This document shows, piece after piece, positions 25,218 to 34,015 of a DNA stretch of 64,000 nt. Numbering within the stretch: the stretch's first letter is position 1; each line of letters opens with the position of its first letter. This stretch comes from Halalkalicoccus sp. CG83 (lineage in GTDB: Archaea > Halobacteriota > Halobacteria > Halobacteriales > Halalkalicoccaceae), in assembly GCF_037081715.1 (NCBI RefSeq), contig NZ_JAZDDH010000001.1:1488001-1552000 (forward strand), in the 5' to 3' direction. Under the pieces are notes generated by a model. That model had not been told where the DNA came from and made no database searches. It was given only the letters and a program-made list of their open reading frames with translations. A program made the translations under genes and the position numbers.

Positions 25218-27116
25218 TCAGTAGCTGCGGATCTTCGGCTCGTAGGTCTTCTCCTCGCCCTCGAGGATCACCGGCTTGAACCAGAGCTCGGGGGTGCCGT
25301 CGTTCCACGACAGCAGCGTGTGTTTGAGCCACTCCTCGTCGCGCCGTTCCTGGAACTCGGCACGCCAGTGTGCGCCGCGGAACTCGTCGCGCGCGAGCGC
25401 GCCGAGCGTGATCGCCTCGGCGGTGTCGATCAGGTTTCGCATCTCGATCGTCTGCTGGAGGTCGGTGTTGAACGTCCGCGAGGGGTCGTCGACGTAGACG
25501 TCCTCGTACTGCTCGCGCACCTCGCGGATGTCCCGCAGCGCCTGCTTGAGCCCCTCCTCGGTGCGGAAGACGTTGACGTTCCGCGTCATCGACTTCTGGA
25601 GCTTCTCGCGGAGTTCGGCCTGCTGGACCCCCTCGTCCTTCTCCATCAGGTGGTCGATGCGGCGGTTCTCCGCCTCGACCGCGCGCTCGACGATCTCGGT
25701 GGCTTCGGGGACGACGCTCGCGCCGCCCTCTCGCGAGCCGCCGTCGGACTCCGCCCGACGGGACTCGGAGTCGCCGACGTCCGGACCACCGTCGGCGACG
25801 GCGTCCTCGTCGGCGTGGATCGAGCCGGGTACGACCGGGGTATCGATCTCGCCGGTCTCGCTGTCCTCGGTGCGGCCGGTCTCGATGAGCGTCTCGCCGA
25901 GGTCGGTGCCGGCGGCGTGGCGACCCGCGCGTGCGCCGAAGACGATGAGCTCGGGCAGCGCGTTCCCGCCCAGCCTGTTGGCGCCGTGGACCGAGACGCA
26001 CGCACACTCGCCCGCCGCGTACAGCCCGTCGATGCAGGTCTCGCCGTTCTCGTCGGTCTCGATCCCGCCCATCGCGTAGTGCTGGCCGGGCTTGACCGGC
26101 ATCGGTTCGACGAGGCCGTCGACGCCCTCGAAGTCCGAGGCGAGATGCAGGATGTTCTCCAGTCGATCGATGATGCGCTCCTCGCCGAGGTGGCGCATGT
26201 CGAGGTGGACGTACTCGTCCTCGATCCCGCGGCCCTCGTTGACCTCGGTGAGTTCGGCCCGCGAGACGACGTCGCGGCTGGCGAGTTCGCCGGCGTTCGA
26301 CGCGTAGCCGTGTTCGAACATGAAGCGCTCGCCGAGCTCGTTGTAGAGGATGCCGCCCTCCCCACGAACGCCCTCGCTGATGAGGACGCCCGTCGACGGC
26401 AGCGTGGTCGGGTGGAACTGGATGAACTCCATGTCCTCCATCGGCACGCCGGCGCGGTAGGCCATCGCGGGGCCGTCGCCGGTGTTGGAGACGGCGTTCG
26501 TGGTGTGGTCGAACACCTGTCCAGGGCCGCCCGTCGCGAGAATGACGCCGTTTCGCGCACGAAAGCCCCTGACCTCGCCGCTCATCACGTCGAAGGCGAC
26601 GACGCCGTGGCACTTTCGGTCCTCGGGCTCCTCGTGGTCGGTCACCGCGAGCCGGGTGACGTACCACTCGTCGTAGACCTCGATGCCGCGTTTGACGACC
26701 TGCTGGTAGAGCGTGTGCAGCAGGTGGTGGCCGGTCTCGGCGCCGGCGTAGGTGGTTCGGGGGAACGAGAGGCCGCCGAACGGCCGCTGGGAGACGCGAC
26801 CGTCCTCCTCGCGTGAGAACGGCATCCCCCAGTGTTCGAGCTGGATGGTCTCCTCCGGGCTGTCCTGACAGAGCGTCTCGACGGCGGGCGCGTCTCCGAG
26901 GTAGTCGGAGCCCTTCATCGTGTCGTACGCGTGGTCCTCCCAGGAGTCGCCCTCGCGCAGCACGGCGTTGATGCCGCCCTCGGCCGCGCCGGTGTGGCTC
27001 CTGACGGGATGGAGCTTCGTGACGAGAGCCACGTCCGCGCCCTCCTCGTGGGCGGCGATCGCCGCCCGGAGTCCGGCACCGCCCGCGCCGACGACGAGTA
27101 CGTCGTGTTCGTGCAT
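25218..27116 (-). CDS. sdhA: Succinate dehydrogenase flavoprotein subunit
   Basis: The catalytic subunit of complex II oxidises succinate to fumarate on the cytoplasmic face of the membrane. The 632-residue protein has the FAD-binding VVGAGGAGLRAAIAA (residues 8-22), the covalent-flavin segment RSHTGAAEGGIN (39-50), active-site segments TGVLISEGVRGEGGILYNEL and HYAMGGIETDENGET, and HGANRLGGNALPELIVFG. A roughly 40-residue acidic insert (VADGGPDVGDSESRRAESDG...) near 440-475 is unusual against bacterial enzymes and fits halophilic adaptation. It is the last gene of sdhC-D-B-A, 43 bases after sdhB. Confidence 0.97.
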   Translation of the reverse strand: MHEHDVLVVGAGGAGLRAAIAAHEEGADVALVTKLHPVRSHTGAAEGGINAVLREGDSWEDHAYDTMKGSDYLGDAPAVETLCQDSPEETIQLEHWGMPFSREEDGRVSQRPFGGLSFPRTTYAGAETGHHLLHTLYQQVVKRGIEVYDEWYVTRLAVTDHEEPEDRKCHGVVAFDVMSGEVRGFRARNGVILATGGPGQVFDHTTNAVSNTGDGPAMAYRAGVPMEDMEFIQFHPTTLPSTGVLISEGVRGEGGILYNELGERFMFEHGYASNAGELASRDVVSRAELTEVNEGRGIEDEYVHLDMRHLGEERIIDRLENILHLASDFEGVDGLVEPMPVKPGQHYAMGGIETDENGETCIDGLYAAGECACVSVHGANRLGGNALPELIVFGARAGRHAAGTDLGETLIETGRTEDSETGEIDTPVVPGSIHADEDAVADGGPDVGDSESRRAESDGGSREGGASVVPEATEIVERAVEAENRRIDHLMEKDEGVQQAELREKLQKSMTRNVNVFRTEEGLKQALRDIREVREQYEDVYVDDPSRTFNTDLQQTIEMRNLIDTAEAITLGALARDEFRGAHWRAEFQERRDEEWLKHTLLSWNDGTPELWFKPVILEGEEKTYEPKIRSY

Positions 27117-27159
27117 GATCGTGTGTTAGGAGTGGGGTGGTTTGAGGCTGTGGGTTCCG

Positions 27160-28047
27160 TTACCAGAACTTGAGGTTCTTCTTGACCGCTTCGCGCTTCA
27201 GTTCCTGGATGTGCTCGGTCAGCGGGATGTCCTTCGGACAGACGTTCGTACAGGAGAACTGCGTCTGACACCGCCAGACGCCGTGTTCCTGCTCGACGAT
27301 CCGCAGGCGGTGTTCCTTCATGTCCCCGCCCTCGCGTTCGTCCATCGCGAACCGGTAGGCCATGCTGATCGCCGCCGGGCCGAGGAACTCGTTGTCGCCC
27401 GCCGCGATGTTACACGAGGACTGACAGCACGCACACCAGATACAGCGCGTTCCCATCTTGATCTTCTCGCGGTTCTCCCGGCTCTGGCGCTGTTCGTCCA
27501 GATCGCTGTCGGGAGCCTCGTTCGTCTGGAAGTAGGGCTCGACCGCCTCCATCTGGTCGAAGAAGTGGTCCATGTCGACGACCAGGTCCTTCACGACCTC
27601 CTTGTGGGGGAGCGGCTCGACCCGAACCGGCGTTTCGAGGTCCGCGATCTGGGTCTGACAGCCCAGCCGCTGGCGGCCGTTGATGAAGAAGGCGTCCGAA
27701 CCACAGATCGCCTGTCGACACGAGTGGCGGAACGTGAGCGACGAGTCGTGGTGATCGCGCGCGTACATCACCGCGTCGAGGACGGTCATCCCCTTCTCGA
27801 AGGGAACGTGGAAGTCGTCGAAGCGCGGCTCCTGTTTCTCCGCGACCTCGGGGTCGTAGCGGAACACCTTGATGTGGACGGTGTTCTCCGCCTCCTCGGC
27901 GCGCTCCTCGTCCTGTCGCTCGCGTTCGCGCTGTTCGCGGCGCTTCTCCTTGTCGTCCAATCGACGCTCCTGGTAGGCCGAGCGTGGCTCCGAGTGACCC
28001 GCGTCGACCTCCGCCTCCGTCTCTCTCTCCTCGAGTTGTGTGCTCAT
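27160..28047 (-). CDS. sdhB: Succinate dehydrogenase iron-sulfur subunit
   Basis: This subunit carries electrons from the flavin to the membrane quinone site. The 295-residue protein has a long charged N-terminal extension (residues 1-50, Glu/Arg-rich). The [2Fe-2S] ligands are in SCRQAICGSDAFFINGRQRL plus the following GC; the cysteines of the other two clusters are in CIWCACCQSSCNI and SCTNVCPKDIPLTEHIQELK. The ATG at 28047 lies one base after the sdhD stop. Identification is secure. Confidence 0.97.
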   Translation of the reverse strand: MSTQLEERETEAEVDAGHSEPRSAYQERRLDDKEKRREQRERERQDEERAEEAENTVHIKVFRYDPEVAEKQEPRFDDFHVPFEKGMTVLDAVMYARDHHDSSLTFRHSCRQAICGSDAFFINGRQRLGCQTQIADLETPVRVEPLPHKEVVKDLVVDMDHFFDQMEAVEPYFQTNEAPDSDLDEQRQSRENREKIKMGTRCIWCACCQSSCNIAAGDNEFLGPAAISMAYRFAMDEREGGDMKEHRLRIVEQEHGVWRCQTQFSCTNVCPKDIPLTEHIQELKREAVKKNLKFW

Positions 28048-28048
28048 T

Positions 28049-28420
28049 TCAGTACAGTGGAATGCCTGCGAATGCGTTTGCGGTTCGGATCCCCTGAACG
28101 ATGAGTGCGACGCTTGCGACGATCAACACCGCCTTCACGACCGTCTTCTGGGTGCCCGTCAGTCCCTGGTTGGTCAGGCCGTTGTAGACGCCGTTGACGC
28201 CGTGGAACGTCGCGGTGATCAGGAACAGCACCATCAGCGAGTAGTAGCTGATGTCGCCCATCCGGTACTGGCTGCCCGCGAACGTGATCTCCGAGGCGTG
28301 GTTGACGAAGTGCAGCAGGAAGAAGTGGAAGGCGAGTATCACGACGAGGAACGCCGCGGTGATTCGTTGGAGCAGCCAGAGGCTGCCGTTCGAGTTGAAC
28401 GAGGAGTAGCGTTCCGCCAT
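28049..28420 (-). CDS. sdhD: Succinate dehydrogenase membrane anchor subunit D
   Basis: A 123-residue protein with three membrane segments (residues 19-42, 59-78, 90-112). The motif ATFHGVNGVYNGL between segments two and three is typical of this small subunit, and histidines at HFFLLHFVNH could help bind heme b or quinone. The ATG lies one base after the sdhC stop, and the gene abuts sdhB, so all are co-transcribed. Confidence 0.9.
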   Translation of the reverse strand: MAERYSSFNSNGSLWLLQRITAAFLVVILAFHFFLLHFVNHASEITFAGSQYRMGDISYYSLMVLFLITATFHGVNGVYNGLTNQGLTGTQKTVVKAVLIVASVALIVQGIRTANAFAGIPLY

Positions 28421-28421
28421 C

Positions 28422-28814
28422 TCAGAACGCCCCCTCGAGGAACGTCGGCACGCTCGCGACGGCGATCACGCCGGTGAGGATCAGCGACGCGTAGAAGCTC
28501 TTGTCCTGGGCGTCGAGCCCCACACCGAGGTCGACCATCAGCAGGCGAACGCCGTTGAGGATGTGAAAGACGGCGACCGCGAGCAGTCCGACCTCCAGAA
28601 CGCGCACGATCACGAGGCTCTCGAGGCTCTGGATCGTCTCGGTGTACGCTCCCGTGCCGACGGTGGCCGTGCTGAGCACGGCGATGTGGGTGAACAGATA
28701 GCCGATGAGGACCCAGCCGGTGAACTTGTGGAAGATCCACGCCCACATGCCGGCGGTGAACTCGCGCCACCGGCCGAAGTCCTCGACGAGGCCGCGGTTG
28801 TACGACTGACTCAT
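28422..28814 (-). CDS. sdhC: Succinate dehydrogenase cytochrome b subunit C
   Basis: A 130-residue membrane subunit with three hydrophobic segments. The segment [20 protein letters not shown] (about residues 27-46) carries the histidine pattern (H...G...TH) of SdhC heme b ligation, and [15 protein letters not shown] follows in the second segment. It is the first gene of the sdh operon; the region before ATG 28814 has CTTTACC about 30 bases upstream as a weak TATA candidate. It is transcribed away from nothing: the upstream gene runs the same way and ends 45 bases before. Confidence 0.92.
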   Translation of the reverse strand: MSQSYNRGLVEDFGRWREFTAGMWAWIFHKFTGWVLIGYLFTHIAVLSTATVGTGAYTETIQSLESLVIVRVLEVGLLAVAVFHILNGVRLLMVDLGVGLDAQDKSFYASLILTGVIAVASVPTFLEGAF

Positions 28815-28858
28815 TTCTCGTTTGGGCCTTGACCTCAGGTGGTAAAGAGGTTACTACC

Positions 28859-29890
28859 TCAGGTCTCGCCGTTTCGCTGGCCGGTCGACTGGAGCGACTC
28901 GACGACCCGACGGGTCTCGTGTTCGAGTTCGACCAGGTGACAGAGCGGGTTGCCCGGGTAGACGACGGGGTTCTCGAGGATTCCGACGAGCACGCCGGTG
29001 AAGGGCGCCTCGACGGTGTCGTCCTCGGTCATGAACGGGTTGGTGATCTTGCAGATGGTGTCGCCCTCGTGGACCAGCGCCCCCCGGTCGTGGTACATGT
29101 CGACGATCCCGCCCGAGTCCGCCCGGATCCACGTCTTCTCGAGGTCGTCGTGGATGACGGTCCGCCAGCCGGGCCACCGGACGGTCTCGGCGGGTTTGAC
29201 GCCGTACTCCGCGAAGACGCTCGCGACGCCGTCGAGCGCCTGGTCGATCAGCGCGCGCTGGAAGCGGTGGGCCTCGCCCATCTCGATCGTGACCGTCGCG
29301 ACGCCGTCGTCGGTCGCCTCGCGTCGGAGCGATCCGGGCGGCCCCTGACCCGCGATGATGACGTTCGACGCGAACGCCTTGGCGAGCCGTCTCGTGTCCG
29401 AGTTCTCCATGTTCGCCCGGATGTGGAGCATGTTGTTCCGACCGCGCGTCGAGGTGTGGAAGTCGAGCACGAAGTCACAGGGCGCGATGAAGTTGCGGTA
29501 GATTCGGTCGGCCATCCGTTTCGCGCTCGTCCCGGAGTCGGAGCCGGGAAACGAGCGGTTCAGGTCGCGATCGAGGATCGGGAGGTAGCGCTGCTGGGCG
29601 AGAAAGCCCGGGATGTTGAGCACGGGCAGACAGACGATGGTGCCGTGGAGGCCGGTGTGGTTCCACTCGTGGGCGACCGCCCTGACCACCTCGATTCCGT
29701 TGAGCTCGTCGCCGTGGGCGGCAGCGACCAGCCCGACGGTCGGGCCCGGCCGCTCGGTGTTGATGATCGTCACGGGGATCCGAACCGGATCGCCGAGGTA
29801 GGTCTCGCTGACGGTGTAGCGGACGTTCGCGGTCTCCCCGGGCGCGACGGTGCCACCGCCGTACGTAAACGGGGAGGGGTCGGCTGCCAT
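28859..29890 (-). CDS. Succinylglutamate desuccinylase/aspartoacylase-family metallohydrolase
   Basis: A zinc carboxypeptidase-fold amidohydrolase of about 343 residues. Zinc-site elements are visible: AAAHGDELNGIEVVRAV (His and Glu), later FVLDFHTSTRGRNNM (His), and catalytic Glu in VTIEMGEAHRF. A C-terminal barrel with TVEAPFTGVLVGILENPVVY follows, typical of the AstE/AspA-like subfamily. The start at ATG 29890 (MAADPSPF) is preferred, with CTTTTATACG about 27 bases upstream; a GTG seven codons earlier would overlap it. It is divergent from a RimK-protease fusion, and such enzymes recur with RimK-type ligases in predicted peptide-tagging modules. Confidence 0.87.
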   Translation of the reverse strand: MAADPSPFTYGGGTVAPGETANVRYTVSETYLGDPVRIPVTIINTERPGPTVGLVAAAHGDELNGIEVVRAVAHEWNHTGLHGTIVCLPVLNIPGFLAQQRYLPILDRDLNRSFPGSDSGTSAKRMADRIYRNFIAPCDFVLDFHTSTRGRNNMLHIRANMENSDTRRLAKAFASNVIIAGQGPPGSLRREATDDGVATVTIEMGEAHRFQRALIDQALDGVASVFAEYGVKPAETVRWPGWRTVIHDDLEKTWIRADSGGIVDMYHDRGALVHEGDTICKITNPFMTEDDTVEAPFTGVLVGILENPVVYPGNPLCHLVELEHETRRVVESLQSTGQRNGET

Positions 29891-29982
29891 GAGGGGGCCT
29901 CCGGGCGCCACGTATAAAAGCCTACCACGATCGCCGTCGGCGTTCGATAACGCTTTAGGAGGTTCCCCGAGAGGTTCGGACC

Positions 29983-31347
29983 ATGCCAGAGAGCGTACGC
30001 GTGGGTGTCCTCAGTCTGCACAGCAGCAAGGAGACGAAAGCCATCCTGAACGCCGTCGAGGACTTGGGCCACGAGACCGAGTGGCTGAGACAGGAGAACA
30101 CCGCGATCGAGATCGACTCCGAGGGAGTGCACCTCGAGCCGGACGTCGACGTGATCGCGAACCGCCTCCTGCTCTCGAACACCGGCCATCCGAGCGAGGA
30201 ACTGGGGCTCGCGACGACCTACGACTCGCTGCGCCCGATGCTCAACCGGCCCCAGGCGACGCTCACCGCGCTGCACAAGTTCGCGACCGGCGTGAAGCTC
30301 GCCGACGCCGGCGTCTCGGTGCCGGACGCGCTGCTCGCGCTCGACAACCGCCGGCTCAACGAGGGTCGCGGCGAGTTCGGCGAGGAGGTCGTCTACAAGA
30401 CCGCCATCGGCACCCACGGCGGCGGCACCTGGAAGATCGGACCGGAGGAGACGGTCAACCCCCGCGTCGGCAACCGACAGGCGTTCCTCCAGGAGCTCAT
30501 CGAGCGCGACGGCGAGCAACACCGCGACCTCCGCGTCTACGTCGTCGGCGACCGGATCATCGGCGCGATGAACCGCTATGCGCCGGAGAACGACTGGCGG
30601 ACGAACGTCGCGCTCGGCGGCGACGTCGAGGACGCGAGCGACCGCCTCCCCGACGAGGCCGTCGAGATGGCGACCCGCGCGGCCGACGTGGTCGGACTCG
30701 ACTACGCGGGCGTCGACCTCATCGAGGGCGAGGACGGCTGGTTCGTCCTCGAGGTCAACCCCACCGCCGGTTTCCGGGGGCTCTACAAGGCGTCGAACGT
30801 CAGCCCCGCCCCCTACATCGCCCAGCTCGCGATCGAACGCGGCGGCGGCAGCGTCGACGAGGAGCGCGTGCGCGACCTCTCGGCGACGCTCGACGACTCG
30901 CGGCCCGCGGCCATGCCCCCGGCGGCCGACACCGGCCGCGGCGAGGTCGCGAGCATCGGCTACACCGAGGAGGTCATCGTCAGCGGGACCAGCGGGAGCG
31001 AGGTCGTGATCGCGAAGTCCGACACCGGCGCCTCCCGGACGAGCATCGACACCGGCCTCGCCGCGGAGATCGGCGCCGGGCCGATCAAGTCGATCACGCG
31101 GGTTCGCTCGGGCAGCTCGAAGTCCAGTCGGTCACGGCCCGTCGTGGACCTCGTCGTCGGGGTCGGCGGCAACCAGCACACCGTCACCGCGAGCATCGAG
31201 GACCGCAGCCACATGGACTACGCGCTCCTGCTCGGCCGTGACATCCTCGAGAACTACCAGGTCAACGTCCGCCGCCGTGCGGAGGCGGAGGACTACGACC
31301 CCGATCGCGAGGAGGAAGAGGAGGAGGAAGAGGAGACGGCGCAGTAG
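29983..31347 (+). CDS. RimK-type ATP-grasp ligase fused to an ATP-dependent-zinc-protease-like (RimB/COG4067) domain
   Basis: Residues 1-300 are a RimK-like ATP-grasp ligase: pre-ATP-grasp VRVGVLSLHSSKETKAILNA, central EEVVYKTAIGTHGGGTWKIG (about 129-148), and the metal-binding end GVDLIEGEDGWFVLEVNPTA (about 243-262). Residues 325-440 are the COG4067 domain, with the acid-protease-like AKSDTGASRTSIDTGLA near 344-360, then DRSHMDYALLLGRDIL near 412. The tail is a run of Glu. In bacteria RimK adds glutamates to ribosomal protein S6 and related enzymes; the fused second domain and the divergent aspartoacylase gene suggest making and trimming of amino acid tags. Target unknown. Confidence 0.87.
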   Translation: MPESVRVGVLSLHSSKETKAILNAVEDLGHETEWLRQENTAIEIDSEGVHLEPDVDVIANRLLLSNTGHPSEELGLATTYDSLRPMLNRPQATLTALHKFATGVKLADAGVSVPDALLALDNRRLNEGRGEFGEEVVYKTAIGTHGGGTWKIGPEETVNPRVGNRQAFLQELIERDGEQHRDLRVYVVGDRIIGAMNRYAPENDWRTNVALGGDVEDASDRLPDEAVEMATRAADVVGLDYAGVDLIEGEDGWFVLEVNPTAGFRGLYKASNVSPAPYIAQLAIERGGGSVDEERVRDLSATLDDSRPAAMPPAADTGRGEVASIGYTEEVIVSGTSGSEVVIAKSDTGASRTSIDTGLAAEIGAGPIKSITRVRSGSSKSSRSRPVVDLVVGVGGNQHTVTASIEDRSHMDYALLLGRDILENYQVNVRRRAEAEDYDPDREEEEEEEEETAQ

Positions 31348-31357
31348 CGACGCGGCG

Positions 31358-31954
31358 TCAGTCGTCGGCCTCGTAGTCGGCCCAGATGTACTTCGTCGCG
31401 GCCGACCGATGGGGACGCCACGCTTCTGCGATCTCGCGCATCTCCTCGCGCGTGAGCTCCTCGCCGTCGCCGTAGAGGCGCTCGATACCGCGTCGCACCG
31501 CGAGATCGCCGAGCGGGAGGACGTCTTCACGTTCGAGGACGAACAGCAGGTACATCCGGGCGGTCCACTCGCCGACGCCCTTGATGCGGGTCAGTTCCGC
31601 GATCACCTCCTCGTCGGTGTGGTCCGCGAGCCCCTCCGGCGTGAGGTCGCGCTCGAGGAACGCCTCGGCCGCGTTCCTCGCGTACTCGACCTTCGTGTAG
31701 CTGAGTCCGGCCTCGCGAAGCGCCTCCTCGTCGGCGGCGAGCACGGCCTCGGGCGTCACCGGCCCGTCGAACAGCGCGAAGACGCGTTCCTTGACGGCGG
31801 CGGCGCTCGCCGTGGAGAGCTGTTGGTTGATGATCGAGACGACCAGTCGCTCGAACCCGTCGTCCCACTCGGGTTCGACGTACGGCTCCCGTTCGTCGAT
31901 GATCCGCGCCATCACGGGGTCGCGCCGGAGGACGCTTTTCGCGTCGTCGTCCAT
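31358..31954 (-). CDS. DNA-3-methyladenine glycosylase, AlkA-like (HhH-GPD)
   Basis: A 198-residue base-excision-repair glycosylase removing alkylated bases. The HhH-GPD core is present: FERLVVSIINQQLSTASAAA (about residues 29-48), the helix-hairpin-helix LTRIKGVGEWTARMYLLF (about 122-139), and the catalytic aspartate in LPLGDLAVRRGI (about 146-157). The start ATG 31954 gives MDDDAKSVLRRDP; upstream in-frame codons are Arg-rich and non-coding in character. It converges on the RimK fusion gene, ten bases apart. Confidence 0.9.
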   Translation of the reverse strand: MDDDAKSVLRRDPVMARIIDEREPYVEPEWDDGFERLVVSIINQQLSTASAAAVKERVFALFDGPVTPEAVLAADEEALREAGLSYTKVEYARNAAEAFLERDLTPEGLADHTDEEVIAELTRIKGVGEWTARMYLLFVLEREDVLPLGDLAVRRGIERLYGDGEELTREEMREIAEAWRPHRSAATKYIWADYEADD

Positions 31955-32133
31955 GGCCGCAGTACGGCATCGACGACCCTGAGTGTGGCGTTCGTCTCCG
32001 ATCTCGACTCGTCCACGTACTCGTCCCGCCGCCGGTCCCCTTCGTCGCCCGTGGCGGTCACGTCCACCGCCCCTCGGGACTGGTTGCACCTGCCTGTCAC
32101 AGCGTTAAGTGGGCGGATCACTAACGATCGACC

Positions 32134-32577
32134 ATGACAGAGGATCCGAACCGAGGCGATGACCCCGAGAACCGATCCGCCGCCGACGCGGACACCACGA
32201 GCGACGTCACCGGCGAGGGACGCCGGGGCGAACGGGGCGCCGGGACCAGTCCGGGCGCGGGGGCCGACGCGACGGGACCGACCCTGGCTGACGCCGAGGG
32301 AAAGACGGTCGTCGACCACGAGGGCAACACGGTCGGCCTCGTCGACGAGGTCGAGGGCGAGACGCTCTACGTCGAGCCCGATCCCGGGCTCACCGACCGC
32401 ATCTCGGCGAGCCTCGGCTGGGGCGACCGCGACGACGACAGGACGATCGACGTCGACCTGGTCGACGAGGTGACCGACGACAGCGTCGTTCTGGAGCACA
32501 CCGGGGACGTCGATACGGACGACGACCCCGCAGCCGACACCGACGTGAGCGGGACGAGCGGGACGAGCGGACGATAG
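32134..32577 (+). CDS. PRC-barrel-like acidic protein
   Basis: A 147-residue protein. Residues 1-50 are disordered Asp/Gly/Ala-rich sequence. Residues 52-125 resemble a PRC-barrel: LADAEGKTVVDHEGNTVGLV then DEVEGETLYVEPDPGLTDRI, and DVDLVDEVTDDSVVLEHTGD. The tail is again Asp/Thr/Ser-rich (TSGTSG repeats). PRC-barrels bind proteins or RNA-processing partners; no specific role can be assigned. It starts at ATG 32134, with TTAAGT about 29 bases upstream as a TATA candidate. Confidence 0.8.
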   Translation: MTEDPNRGDDPENRSAADADTTSDVTGEGRRGERGAGTSPGAGADATGPTLADAEGKTVVDHEGNTVGLVDEVEGETLYVEPDPGLTDRISASLGWGDRDDDRTIDVDLVDEVTDDSVVLEHTGDVDTDDDPAADTDVSGTSGTSGR

Positions 32578-32602
32578 CGAACCCGATTCGCTTCCTCGGG
32601 TT

Positions 32603-33973
32603 TCAGCGCCCCGTCCCGGTGGATTCCGATGCGACGTCGTCGATCGCAGCGCACAGCAGTTCGGCACCGAGTTCGATCTCGCGCTCGGTGACGTCGAGCG
32701 GCGGCAACAACCGGATGCTTCGGTGCCCGCAGCCGAGCGTCAACAGCCCCCGCCTCAGGGCGGCCTCGATGACCGCCTCGCGTCGATCCTTCGAGTCGAA
32801 CTCGACGGCGATCATCAGTCCGAGCCCGCGGACGTCGACGACGCCCTCGCCCCCGGCGTCCGAGAGCCTCTCGACCAGTTCCCGGCCCCGGACGCGGGCG
32901 TTCTCGAGCAGGTCCGCCTCGCGGATCGCGTCGATCGTCAGCGCGCCCTGCATCGACGCGACGACGTCGCCGGCTCCCCACGTCGAGGAGATCCGCGCGT
33001 TCTCCTCGGGGAACACCGCGTCGTTCGAGACCGTCGCGCCGACGCGGAGCCCCTTCGCGCACGTGATCACGTCGGGTTCGATCGCGAAGTGATCCGATCC
33101 CCACATCTCGCCCGTCCTGCCCAGTCCCGTCTGGATCTCGTCGGCGATCAGTAGCACGCCGTGTTCCGAACTGACCGCCGCGAGCTCCTCCATGAACGGC
33201 TCGCTGGGGATCCGGTAGCCACCCTCGCCCTGGACGGGTTCGACGATCACGTAGGCGAGGTCCTCGAGCGGCAGGTGGCCGGTCTCGGGATCGAGCTTCT
33301 CGCGGAGCGCGGAGCTCCCGTCGCGGAAGAAGCCACAGTCACAGCTCTCGGGACTACAGTGCCGATCGCGACAGAACGGCACGTCCGCGATCCCTGATAG
33401 CTCGGGGTAGCCCTTCCGTTGGACGGACTTCGAGCGGTTGAGGCTGAGCGCGCCGAGCGTGCGCCCGTGAAAGCCGCCCTCGAAGACGACGCCTCGGCTC
33501 CCGCCCGACGCGTCGTAGCAGATCTTGATCGCGTTCTCGACCGCCTCGGCCCCCGAGTTCGAGAGGAAGACCCGATCCATCCCGAGGTGACTCGTCAGCT
33601 CGCGCAGCCGGTCCATCAGCTGGGTCGGACCCGGAAACTCGGGGTCCGCCGGCGTCCCTGGCGAGCCGACGTAGAAGTCCTGGCCGGCGATCTTCGTCGG
33701 ATCGACGAGATCGAACTCCTCGAAGCGCTCCATCAGCAACGGGTTGTTGTAGCCGAGCGGGGCGGCGGCGACGTGGCTCGTGAAGTCGAGCAGGACGTTG
33801 CCGTCGACGTCGGTACAGAACGGCCCCTCGGCGTCGGCGGTGACGTCCCAGACGAAGTCGTAGACGTAGGTGCTGTTCGCGGCCGTCCGTCGGTGGTGGG
33901 CGGCCCACCGCCGGGCGCGCTCGCCCGGCATCGTCTCGACGACCGGCTCCGCGGTGTCCCTGTCGATCGGCAT
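32603..33973 (-). CDS. Class III (acetylornithine/GABA-type) aminotransferase
   Basis: A 456-residue PLP enzyme. Hallmarks are FLSNSGAEAVENAIKICYDA (about 134-153), GGFHGRTLGALSLN, the cofactor aspartate in LLIADEIQTGLGRTG (about 270-284), and the Schiff-base lysine in VITCAKGLRVG (about 297-307). A cysteine cluster (DRHCSPESCDCGFFRDG, near 205) is unusual in the family and might bind a metal or be structural. Class III enzymes act on omega-amino groups; related archaeal proteins include racemases, so the substrate is open. It starts at ATG 33973 and is followed at once by the MgtC-type gene upstream on the same strand. Confidence 0.88.
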   Translation of the reverse strand: MPIDRDTAEPVVETMPGERARRWAAHHRRTAANSTYVYDFVWDVTADAEGPFCTDVDGNVLLDFTSHVAAAPLGYNNPLLMERFEEFDLVDPTKIAGQDFYVGSPGTPADPEFPGPTQLMDRLRELTSHLGMDRVFLSNSGAEAVENAIKICYDASGGSRGVVFEGGFHGRTLGALSLNRSKSVQRKGYPELSGIADVPFCRDRHCSPESCDCGFFRDGSSALREKLDPETGHLPLEDLAYVIVEPVQGEGGYRIPSEPFMEELAAVSSEHGVLLIADEIQTGLGRTGEMWGSDHFAIEPDVITCAKGLRVGATVSNDAVFPEENARISSTWGAGDVVASMQGALTIDAIREADLLENARVRGRELVERLSDAGGEGVVDVRGLGLMIAVEFDSKDRREAVIEAALRRGLLTLGCGHRSIRLLPPLDVTEREIELGAELLCAAIDDVASESTGTGR

Positions 33974-34015
33974 GGGCCGGCTACGAAGAGTGACAGGTTA
34001 AACGGTTCGACCGGA

